This document shows positions 1 through 5,044 of a stretch of 5,818 bases of DNA, piece after piece; positions within the stretch are counted from its first letter, which is position 1, and every line of letters starts with the position of its first letter. Below the pieces are notes generated by a model, which made no database searches, had not been told where the DNA came from, and saw only the letters and a program-made list of their open reading frames with translations. The stretch is from Pseudomonadota bacterium (GTDB taxonomy: Bacteria; Pseudomonadota; Alphaproteobacteria; Rhizobiales; Xanthobacteraceae): positions 1-5,818 of the forward strand of contig CAUJKG010000230.1 of NCBI GenBank assembly GCA_963205465.1, in the 5' to 3' direction. Both the position numbers and the translations under genes were made by a program.

Positions 1-1119
1 GTCTTTGTCGCCGGGGGTCGTTGGACAGACCGCCGCAGCAAGCGCCTGCGCCACCGCAACGGCGTTAGGGTCGTCGCGCACCAGCACATCCAGTGGATTG
101 AAGGTAGCGGGCTTAAGGCCGCGTTCCTTGAACGTCTCCGCCAGTTCGCCCCACGGGTTGATGACGTGGACGGCGCTATTGAGGGTGCCGCGCCGGATGC
201 GCGCCGTGATGGCGGCGTTCTCGCCCTTGGGGTCGATGACGATGGCCGAGCCGCCATAGCGCAGGAGCGTCGGCACGATAACGCGGGTGCCTTTGCCCGT
301 GCGGGTGCGCGCGACAATCAGCGTATGGTGTTCCGGCGTCGAGAGCACGGGCGCGCCCGCCTGCTGCTCGATGGGGATGGCTGAAAGCTCTGGCGCGCTG
401 CTCTTGCCGAAAAACACGCCCCGATGGCCGTCATATGCGTCGGCAAGGCGGTCGCGTACCTCCGCATAGCGGGCTGAGCCGTAATTGTCGGAAAGGGCGG
501 GTCTTGGCTTCGGTTTGCGCCGTTTGTCCTTCACGAGCCAAATCAGCCCGACGACGCCCAAGAGGACGGCCAGTGGGGCGAACAGGCTGGAAAACAGACT
601 GCCGAGAAAGCCGACGCTGTCTCGGAACAGGCCCACGGCCATGTCCTTGCCAATCCCCGCAAGCCCGGTGACGTAGTTCCAAGGGGTCGGTTCTTTGGGC
701 GGGTCGTATCGCGCTCTGAGCGCCGCCATGCGCGCGCGGGCGATGTTATCGGCGGCGCTGCTCAGCATGAGGTCTTGGCCCGTGCCGATGCCCTGCCATT
801 TGCGGCGCAAGGTATCTTCTGCCGCTTGCAGTTCAGCGGCGCGGCTGCGCCATGCCGCCGCGTCAATCTCGCCTGCCTTGCGGCGATACTCGCCCTCCGC
901 AAGCTCCACGCGGATATCGGCCAGCAACGCCGCGTCGCGGTCAAAGACGCGCTGCTGCGCGGGCGGGAGCACCAGCCCGCGCGGCTCGCCGCCCTGCCGG
1001 AATATCGGGTTATCCTTCTGCCAGCTTGGCGCGGATTCTTGCGCGGCGGCGGACAACGGCGACGCGGCAAGCGCCAACGATAAGGCGACGGCCCGCAAGG
1101 GCTTCGTCGCCGCGCGCAT
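1..1119 (-). CDS. VirD4/TraG-family type IV coupling protein, C-terminally cut by the window
   Basis: 373 residues are visible and the C-terminal half lies beyond the window start. The family members are inner-membrane hexameric ATPases that bring relaxase-bound DNA to a type IV secretion channel. In order I see a signal-peptide-like N-terminus (about 1-26, basic then Ala/Leu-rich, ending SAAAQ), a charged, probably helical stretch (about 55-135) with coiled-coil character, one hydrophobic segment (about 176-196), the family motif GSARYAE (214-220), a Walker A region ARTRTGKGT (270-278) followed by VIVPTLL, then DPKGE (296-300) and NPW (321-323). The start ATG has AGGAGG nine nt upstream and overlaps the upstream stop as TGATG, so translation is coupled. 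Most relatives have two close N-terminal membrane segments; here about 150 residues separate the signal from the single clear one. The family call is firm. Whether this is called TraG, TraD or VirD4 depends on the missing relaxase and mating-pore genes. Confidence 0.9.
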   Translation of the reverse strand, partial: MRAATKPLRAVALSLALAASPLSAAAQESAPSWQKDNPIFRQGGEPRGLVLPPAQQRVFDRDAALLADIRVELAEGEYRRKAGEIDAAAWRSRAAELQAAEDTLRRKWQGIGTGQDLMLSSAADNIARARMAALRARYDPPKEPTPWNYVTGLAGIGKDMAVGLFRDSVGFLGSLFSSLFAPLAVLLGVVGLIWLVKDKRRKPKPRPALSDNYGSARYAEVRDRLADAYDGHRGVFFGKSSAPELSAIPIEQQAGAPVLSTPEHHTLIVARTRTGKGTRVIVPTLLRYGGSAIVIDPKGENAAITARIRRGTLNSAVHVINPWGELAETFKERGLKPATFNPLDVLVRDDPNAVAVAQALAAAVCPTTPGDKD

Positions 1120-1604
1120 CAGAACGGCCCTCCTTCAGCGGGCGGAGTCCTGTCCGCCCCGTCGCCGGTCGGCACCGCCAGTTCCGGCGCGCCTTCGGCG
1201 GCGCAGAGGTCGTTCCAGAGTTCCGCATAGTGCGGATGGCTGGTCGGGTCGGTTACGATGGTATGCAGCAGATTTTCGAGGTGATTGCTGACGATCTGCG
1301 CGAGCACGCGCGACGGCGGCGCGGGATTCCGCCCGACTCGGGCCGAATCGAGTTTTTCGATGTGCGCGAGAAGCGCGAGCAATCCCGGTTGCACCTCCAC
1401 GGTCACGGACGCGGCCTCGCCCGCGTCATTCATCGCGGCAGAAAGCACGTCTTCCAAGCTGCATACATCCGTATGCGCGGCGAAGAGGGATTTGATATGG
1501 GCGAGCTTCGGGTGCGGCGGCGCGTCGGGCGTATTGCCTGCGCCATTTTCCCAAGCGCTGAGCGCTTCATCTGCGGTTGGTGCGCTCGGGTTGTCCTCTG
1601 GCAT
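1119..1604 (-). CDS. 161-aa protein with probable ribbon-helix-helix core, upstream of the coupling protein
   Basis: I do not recognise this protein by name. The start ATG is preceded by GAGGGG seven nt upstream, and the stop overlaps the coupling-protein start as TGATG, so the two are one operon. The N-terminus (1-30) is acidic and Pro/Ala-rich and looks disordered, as does the C-terminal tail (about 138-161). The middle has the order strand, helix, loop, helix: SVTVEV (66-71), a leucine-rich helix (73-85), a loop with GRNP (91-94), then a second helix (98-116). That order resembles ribbon-helix-helix DNA-binding folds such as Arc, MetJ and the relaxosome accessory proteins, although the loop is longer than usual. 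Inference: an accessory relaxosome protein or autorepressor that could bind the palindromes just upstream. It could equally be an unrelated helical protein. Confidence 0.75.
   Translation of the reverse strand: MPEDNPSAPTADEALSAWENGAGNTPDAPPHPKLAHIKSLFAAHTDVCSLEDVLSAAMNDAGEAASVTVEVQPGLLALLAHIEKLDSARVGRNPAPPSRVLAQIVSNHLENLLHTIVTDPTSHPHYAELWNDLCAAEGAPELAVPTGDGADRTPPAEGGPF
1461..1476. repeat. Inverted repeat GCATAC-N4-GTATGC, possible second operator
   Basis: Perfect 6-bp arms (gcatac, gtatgc) around the spacer atcc lie inside the 161-aa gene, about 130 bp after its start codon. The core CATAC-N4-GTATG is the same as in the palindrome upstream of the gene at 1619-1638, with the same spacing. 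That suggests a second binding site for the same regulator, but the bases also encode protein here, so coincidence is possible. Confidence 0.35.
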
Positions 1605-1618
1605 GGTGCCCCCTCAGT

Positions 1619-1638
1619 AAACATACGTCTGTATGTTT
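1619..1638. promoter_or_regulatory. Perfect 20-bp palindrome upstream of the leftward operon, probable operator
   Basis: Arms AAACATAC (1619-1626) and GTATGTTT (1631-1638) are perfect inverted repeats around the spacer gtct. The site ends 15 bp upstream of the start of the 161-aa gene, just before its Shine-Dalgarno sequence, so a bound protein would block transcription or early elongation. Size and symmetry are like operators of TetR-family or ribbon-helix-helix dimers. No TetR-type gene is in the window; the 161-aa protein itself is the nearest candidate binder. Confidence 0.55.
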
Positions 1639-1722
1639 GTGCGGAGCGGCAAGCCGCCTCGGCACATCTTTGCAATGTCCTGCCTCATGGACAGGACATT
1701 GCAGATGTACTTGCGCACAAAC
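1635..1722. repeat. Nested inverted repeats in the 1605-1841 gap; operator or oriT candidate
   Basis: An outer pair GTTTGTGCG (1635-1643) and CGCACAAAC (1714-1722) encloses an inner perfect 12-bp pair TGCAATGTCCTG (1671-1682) and CAGGACATTGCA (1692-1703) with a 9-nt loop. The inner stem extends by ACATC/GATGT (1664-1668, 1704-1708) across a 2-nt bulge. A short GCGGC-aa-GCCGC hairpin (1646-1657) lies between the outer and inner left arms. No T-run follows, so an ordinary terminator is unlikely. The position upstream of a coupling-protein operon and a TGTCCTG|CC stretch loosely like MOBP nick sites (consensus near YATCCTG|Y) make an origin of transfer possible, but this is inference. Confidence 0.4.
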
Positions 1723-1751
1723 GTCTTTCCCCTTCACAATCTAAAGAGACA

Positions 1752-1837
1752 GGGGGCGCGTCAAGCTTACCACAGAGAACGCGCAAGCGAAGATGCGCTG
1801 GCAATGCCGCGCACGAAAAGCGCCCCCGGATTGGGGG
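1752..1837 (+). promoter_or_regulatory. GC-rich leader with competing pairings around the ribosome site of the 117-aa gene
   Basis: The G-run that serves as Shine-Dalgarno (1833-1837) can pair with CCCCC (1823-1827) across a 5-nt loop. That same C-run is part of GCGCCCCC (1820-1827), which is perfectly complementary to GGGGGCGC (1752-1759). The two pairings exclude each other, as in translational switches. The sequence is GC-rich, so short complementary runs are not rare and this stays tentative. I see no convincing promoter for this gene; TTGCGC (1711-1716) and CACAAT (1735-1740) are a weak candidate pair. Confidence 0.3.
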
Positions 1838-1841
1838 AGAC

Positions 1842-2195
1842 GTGAAATGGCTGTCCTGCGGCACTGATTTCATCGTGGCGGACGTGATCCGCTGGCGCGA
1901 GCCGGTCTGGAAACCCCAGCCGCGCCATTCCAAGAAAAGGCCGGTCATCACCGGCCACCGCGTCATCACGGGCCAAGTCGTCAAGATTGACCGTGGCGGC
2001 TGGGTGCATATCGAAGTGACGGCTTGCTCGGTCGAGCCTGCGCCGCAATGGCTGCGCCCGCTCTATCCGCTCAAACGCGGCGAAGCGATACGCCGCCAGC
2101 GCGGGAAAATCGGCCAAGGCAAGATAGTCCGTCTGCTGTGGAGCGATGAAACCGCCCGCGCCGCCATTGTCGGCTCGCGCTTCGTGAAGGTGTGA
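1842..2195 (+). CDS. Hypothetical 117-aa basic protein, GTG start
   Basis: I do not recognise the family. The reading frame is open far upstream, but the protein-like part begins at the GTG, which has GGGGGAG immediately before it (close spacing) and no in-frame ATG nearby. The product starts VKWLSCGTDFIVADVIRW. A basic, proline-containing stretch (20-35, with KPQPRHSKKRP) follows, then alternating hydrophobic and polar residues (35-62, including VITGQVVKID and GWVHIEV) that suggest beta strands, and a basic C-terminal half (70-117). This could be a small barrel-like nucleic-acid-binding protein. There is no signal peptide or membrane segment. It faces away from the conjugation operon and converges with the 120-aa gene. 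A real gene is more likely than its antisense frames because its composition is protein-like throughout. Confidence 0.65.
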   Translation: MKWLSCGTDFIVADVIRWREPVWKPQPRHSKKRPVITGHRVITGQVVKIDRGGWVHIEVTACSVEPAPQWLRPLYPLKRGEAIRRQRGKIGQGKIVRLLWSDETARAAIVGSRFVKV

Positions 2196-2203
2196 AGCCG
2201 CGA

Positions 2204-2224
2204 GGGCGCGGCAATGCCGCGCCC
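2204..2224. terminator. Hairpin between convergent genes, possible bidirectional terminator
   Basis: A perfect 9-bp GC-rich stem, GGGCGCGGC (2204-2212) and GCCGCGCCC (2216-2224), with loop aat sits in the 43-nt gap between the converging 117-aa and 120-aa genes. No T-run follows on either strand, so it is not a classical intrinsic terminator. It could stall polymerase or protect both 3' ends. Confidence 0.5.
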
Positions 2225-2238
2225 CGCCGCAGGTCGGC

Positions 2239-2601
2239 CTACCACCACGAATCATAGAATACGGTCTTGCCCTCGGCGATGGCCGCACGAGCGGTGGCGA
2301 TGAACATCAGGTCATCTTCGCTTTCGCTGCCGTCGGATTCGCCGAAGAAGAAACCGCTGGTTGGCGGCAAATGCCCTGCGCGCACATCTGCTTCCAGACG
2401 GTCGAGGTCTTCCGCCGTCAGAGCGAGCGTGATGCAGTTGAACGTATCCGCGCCGCCCTTCTCGAAGTAGAGGCTTTCCATCCAGCCGTGCAGGTTCGGA
2501 TGCTTGCGCCAGTAGTGGATTTCAGCGGCATCTTCGACCTTGAAGCCGAAGGGCGTTGCCGGTTTCTCGCGGGTCACAAGTGCATACATATCCAGTCCCA
2601 T
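2239..2601 (-). CDS. Conserved MGLDMY-type small protein, 120 aa, function unknown
   Basis: The start gives MGLDMYALVTREK and has AGGAG seven nt upstream, which fixes it over longer in-frame starts. Visible features are WRKHPNLHGWMESL (31-44), rich in aromatics and His, a helical acidic part (62-75), FFFGESDGSESEDD (84-97), and a C-terminal FYDSWW (115-120). It is soluble and acidic. From memory, small proteins starting MGLDMY occur in phages, plasmids and integrative elements and are sometimes labelled phosphoglycerate kinase; this protein is far too short for that enzyme (about 400 residues) and shows none of its domains, so the label should not be copied. It is preceded by an unusually long structured leader that can hide its ribosome site. 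It is transcribed divergently from the restriction-modification operon, across a shared palindrome. Function unknown. Confidence 0.85.
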   Translation of the reverse strand: MGLDMYALVTREKPATPFGFKVEDAAEIHYWRKHPNLHGWMESLYFEKGGADTFNCITLALTAEDLDRLEADVRAGHLPPTSGFFFGESDGSESEDDLMFIATARAAIAEGKTVFYDSWW

Positions 2602-2605
2602 TTTG

Positions 2606-2786
2606 TTGCTCCTTTTGATTGGTGTTGTTCGTCCCGAAGGACGCGGCACCTCGGAGCGGCGGGACCAAGCTGCTGCCGTCATGGGCAACACGGCCCGAAG
2701 GGGTGGTGCGGGCAGCCCATTGACGGCAAAGCGCCCGACGCCAGGAACGCGGCATGACTGAGGGCGGAACAACACCGCAGGAGCAA
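2606..2786 (-). ncRNA. Structured 5' leader RNA predicted to sequester the ribosome site of the 120-aa gene
   Basis: On the minus strand these segments pair, listed by plus coordinates. The outermost helix is 2606-2613 with 2779-2786 (8 bp, perfect); its 2606-2613 arm is AGGAGCAA, which contains the Shine-Dalgarno AGGAG. Next is 2621-2630 with 2767-2776 (10 bp, perfect, GGTGTTGTTC/GAACAACACC). Inside lie 2656-2663 with 2734-2741 (7 of 8) and 2674-2686 with 2715-2728 (13 bp, one bulge). Two hairpins carry UUCG loops only when read on this strand: GTCC-TTCG-GGAC (2631-2642) and CCCC-TTCG-GG (2694-2703). Strand choice, nesting and position next to the start codon argue for a cis-regulatory RNA. 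The ligand or partner is unknown, and I do not match it to a named RNA family. It fills most of the 326-nt gene-free stretch 2602-2927. Confidence 0.6.
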
Positions 2787-2842
2787 ACGCGGCGGTGGAT
2801 GTGCCGTTGTGCCGGAAGCCGGACACGGCCCACGCGTCGCAG

Positions 2843-2870
2843 GTTATGTAAAGCGTGTCTTTACAGGCAA
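2843..2870 (-). promoter_or_regulatory. Candidate leftward promoter for the leader RNA and 120-aa gene
   Basis: Read on the minus strand, TTGCCT (2870-2865) and CATAAC (2848-2843) are separated by 16 nt, each matching the sigma-70 consensus at four of six positions. Transcription would begin near 2836 and include the whole structured leader. The palindrome at 2847-2865 fills the spacer, so a bound regulator would block this promoter. Confidence 0.35.
2847..2865. promoter_or_regulatory. 19-bp palindrome TGTAAAG-N5-CTTTACA, probable operator
   Basis: Perfect 7-bp arms surround the spacer cgtgt. It lies between the divergent 120-aa gene and the XRE-mod-res operon and overlaps candidate promoters in both directions. 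The XRE protein encoded 62 bp downstream is the natural candidate to bind it, since HigA-type antitoxins usually repress their own promoters through such palindromes. Confidence 0.55.
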
Positions 2871-2888
2871 CGATCCGTCCGATAGGCT
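2860..2888 (+). promoter_or_regulatory. Candidate rightward promoter of the XRE-mod-res operon
   Basis: TTTACA (2860-2865, five of six -35 matches) and TAGGCT (2883-2888, keeping the first, second and last bases of the -10 box) are separated by exactly 17 nt. The -35 box is the right arm of the palindrome at 2847-2865, an arrangement suited to autorepression. The 5' leader would be about 33 nt. Confidence 0.45.
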
Positions 2889-2927
2889 GAAAGCCGATTC
2901 AAGGGGCAATTCAACCGGATACCGCAC

Positions 2928-3251
2928 ATGCCAAATCAGGCCGATGTTCGGCTAAAGGAACCCGCCCATCCGGGCGGCTTCGTGAAGCATGAAGTGCTGA
3001 AACCGCACGGCCTGTCCGTGACGGATGCCGCCGAAGTGCTCGGCGTCACACGGCCTGCGCTGTCGGCGCTGCTCAACGAGCGGGCGCATCTATCGCCGGA
3101 AATGGCGCTCCGGATCGAGAAGGCGTTTGGCATCTCCATGGAAACGCTGATGCGAATGCAAAACAGCTACGACATCGCCCAAGCGCGCAAGCGGGCGGGA
3201 GACATTAAAGTCGAGCGATATTCAGGACTGAACACGAAGGGGCGGGCATGA
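2928..3251 (+). CDS. HigA/VapI-like XRE transcriptional regulator, no toxin partner
   Basis: 107 residues. The N-terminus AHPGGFVKHEVLKPHGLSVTD (13-33) matches the HPGE-x-L-x-x-E-x-L-x-P-x-G-x-S opening of HigA antitoxins. The helix-turn-helix follows (about 32-56: DAAEVLGVTRPALSALLNER), then the LSPEMALRIEKAFGISMETLMRMQNSYD block typical of the family (56-83), and a basic tail with KVERY. Known HigA proteins bind and neutralise the HigB RNase and repress their operon. Here no HigB-like frame exists upstream or downstream; the next gene is mod, which starts inside this gene's stop (ATGA). The ribosome site is weak. Inference: the protein has been recruited as a controller of the type III restriction-modification operon, acting at the palindrome 2847-2865, perhaps delaying Res after transfer into a new host. 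Confidence 0.88.
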   Translation: MPNQADVRLKEPAHPGGFVKHEVLKPHGLSVTDAAEVLGVTRPALSALLNERAHLSPEMALRIEKAFGISMETLMRMQNSYDIAQARKRAGDIKVERYSGLNTKGRA

Positions 3252-5041
3252 CGGAGCTGAGTTTCAAGGGCAAAGAGTTTGTCTACAACCACCATCTGGC
3301 GGTGCCCTTCCGCCCGCTCGTGCCCGACGAAACCAAAGGCATTGGCCCCGTCGCGCTCGACGGCAATCTCGTCATACACGGCGACAACCTGCATGCGTTG
3401 AAGGCTCTGCTTCCGCTTTACGCTGGCAAGGTGGACTGCATCTTCATCGACCCGCCGTACAACACTGGCAACGAAGGCTGGTGCTACAATGATAACGTCA
3501 ATGCTCCGATGATCCGGGAGTGGCTGGAAGCCAACCCGATTGGCATCGAGGATGGGCTCCGCCATGACAAATGGTGCGCCATGATGTGGCCGCGCTTACG
3601 CCTTCTACACGAACTTTTGGCCGATGACGGAAGTATCTGGATAACTATCGATGACAATGAGGCCCATCGTCTTAAATTGATGATGGATGAGGTTTTTGGA
3701 AAAGAAAACTTTTTAGCCAATTTTGTTTGGCAGTCAAAAGATACGCCCGGAAACAATAGCTCCGGTATCGCTGAGACTCATAATCATGTTATTGCCTTTC
3801 GAAAATCAGAGGACTTTTCTCCAGATCTTTTGGAGAGAAACGAAGATCAGATTGCGAACTACACTAACCCCGATGACGACCCTCGCGGGGATTGGCTGGC
3901 CGCGCCGCTGACGCGCGCAGAGCATCGGGATCGAGACTACTACGCCCTGACCAATAAAGCAGGACGAAAGGTTTTTCCTCCGAAAGGTAGTAGTTGGCGG
4001 AGGCCACCCACAAAAATGAAATGGCTAGAAACTGATAAGCGCATTTGGTGGGGCAAGAACGGTGACGCTGATTTTCCGATGGAGAAGAAGTTTCTAAAAG
4101 AAGCAAAGCCGGGCGTAGTGAACCAAACATGGTGGCCATATACATTTGCGGGCAGCACCCGAAACGCAGGTGCAGAATTGAAAGAGCTGTTTGAGGGTGA
4201 GAAGCCGTTCGAGACCCCCAAGCCGCGACAACTCATTGAACGTATCTTGGAACTTTCTTGCGGACCGGATGCCATAGTTCTCGATTCCTTTGCAGGTTCG
4301 GGTACGACGGCGCACGCCGTGCTAGCAGCAAACGAGAAAGACGACGGCAACCGTCGCTTCATCCTCGTGGAAATGGAAAACTATGCAGACCGGCTGACCG
4401 CGGAGCGCATCCGACGCGTCATTAAGGGCTATGATTTCAAGGGAACGCAGAAGACAGAACTGCTGCGGGAGCGGCTGAACTGGCGGACGCTCAGCAATAG
4501 CGGCGATTTGGTGCACAAGGTTGAAGCTATCGAAAACCTGCACGGCCACGAATATGACCGGATCAAGAAGGAAGTGAAAGACGGCGAATTGATCGTCACC
4601 GGCGAAAAGACGGTGGCGGAGCGCGCCGAAGGTCTTGGCGGTAGCTTCACCTATTGCACGCTCGGTGATCCCGTCGAGCTGGACAAGGTCCTCAGCGGTA
4701 AAACCCTACCGCCCTATGCCGGTCTCGGCGCAGCGCTGTTCCACATGGCGACCAATCACGCGCTCGATCCCGCCGCCGTACGGGAGGATGACTTCTATCT
4801 CGGCGCGACAGAAGGCCAACACGTCTGGCTGATTTACAAGCCCGATCTCGACTGGCTGAAATCGCCTGAGGCCGCGCTAACACTGGCGCGCGCCAAGGCG
4901 TTCGCTGCGTCCGATCCGGGCAAGCGGCACCTCGTTTTCGCTCCGGCGCGCTTTGTGAGCCAAAAGATGCTGGCGGAACACAACGTCCCTGTGGAGTTTG
5001 TTCCGCTGCCCTTCGCGCTCTACCGGATAGATCGGAGCTGA
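3248..5041 (+). CDS. mod: Type III restriction-modification methyltransferase subunit (Mod), adenine-N6 type
   Basis: 597 residues, close to the usual 550-700 of Mod subunits. It methylates adenine in an asymmetric site using S-adenosylmethionine; alone it is a methyltransferase, and with Res it forms the restriction complex. The catalytic motif IV DPPYNTG (68-74) comes before the S-adenosylmethionine-binding motif I, FAGSGTT (348-354), which is the beta-class order of type III and related enzymes. The upstream block GNLVIHGDNLHALKALLP (39-56) and HDKWCAMMWPRL (106-117), SIWITIDDNE (129-138) and NPDDDPRGDW (207-216) are also familiar from Mod proteins. The region about 150-320 should contain the target-recognition domain; its sequence specificity cannot be read from here. 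Translation is coupled to the XRE gene by the ATGA overlap. AT-rich patches in the middle differ from both ends of the gene. The frame is intact and all expected motifs are present, so it is probably active. Confidence 0.95.
   Translation: MTELSFKGKEFVYNHHLAVPFRPLVPDETKGIGPVALDGNLVIHGDNLHALKALLPLYAGKVDCIFIDPPYNTGNEGWCYNDNVNAPMIREWLEANPIGIEDGLRHDKWCAMMWPRLRLLHELLADDGSIWITIDDNEAHRLKLMMDEVFGKENFLANFVWQSKDTPGNNSSGIAETHNHVIAFRKSEDFSPDLLERNEDQIANYTNPDDDPRGDWLAAPLTRAEHRDRDYYALTNKAGRKVFPPKGSSWRRPPTKMKWLETDKRIWWGKNGDADFPMEKKFLKEAKPGVVNQTWWPYTFAGSTRNAGAELKELFEGEKPFETPKPRQLIERILELSCGPDAIVLDSFAGSGTTAHAVLAANEKDDGNRRFILVEMENYADRLTAERIRRVIKGYDFKGTQKTELLRERLNWRTLSNSGDLVHKVEAIENLHGHEYDRIKKEVKDGELIVTGEKTVAERAEGLGGSFTYCTLGDPVELDKVLSGKTLPPYAGLGAALFHMATNHALDPAAVREDDFYLGATEGQHVWLIYKPDLDWLKSPEAALTLARAKAFAASDPGKRHLVFAPARFVSQKMLAEHNVPVEFVPLPFALYRIDRS
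3601..4330 (+). other. AT-richer central segment of mod, probable exchanged target-recognition region
   Basis: By direct count, 3661-3840 is 39 percent G+C and 4021-4140 is 48 percent, while the block 3541-3600 before it is 62 percent and 4681-4740 is 63 percent. A GC-rich island near 3871-3930, encoding the conserved NPDDDPRGDW region, interrupts it. The segment lies between motif IV and motif I, where beta-class type III enzymes carry the variable recognition domain. The pattern suggests import by recombination from a lower-GC donor. Confidence 0.6.
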
Positions 5042-5044
5042 TGC

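Noticed and set aside
695..1291. 198-aa plus-strand frame
   Set aside because: Antisense to the coupling protein, with Ser/Arg/Ala-rich composition and no motif or ribosome site; the minus strand carries clear family motifs.
1671..1703. Rho-independent terminator at the inner 12-bp inverted repeat
   Set aside because: Neither strand has a T-run after the stem, the stem is only moderately GC-rich, and it lies upstream of both flanking genes rather than after them.
852..1841. Long open plus-strand frame running into the 117-aa gene from 852
   Set aside because: It lies antisense to the coupling protein and the 161-aa gene, is extremely Arg-rich and low in other residues, and its coding-like part begins only near 1842. 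The openness is a GC-rich shadow.
1633..1845. 70-aa plus-strand frame across the gap at 1605-1841
   Set aside because: It begins inside the palindrome, runs through the nested inverted repeats, and its product has no protein-like pattern.
1767..2288. 173-aa minus-strand frame opposite the 117-aa gene
   Set aside because: It overlaps the 3' end of the 120-aa gene and the convergent hairpin, is His/Arg/Pro-rich without pattern, and lacks a convincing ribosome site.
2602..2826. N-terminal extension of the 120-aa protein to an upstream ATG
   Set aside because: The extension covers the structured leader, is low-quality Arg/Pro/Ala sequence, and the internal ATG has a well-spaced AGGAG and the conserved MGLDMY start.
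2640..2927. HigB-like toxin gene upstream of the XRE regulator
   Set aside because: I looked for one because HigA is normally paired with HigB, but no frame of about 90 residues with RelE/HigB character exists on either strand here or overlapping mod.
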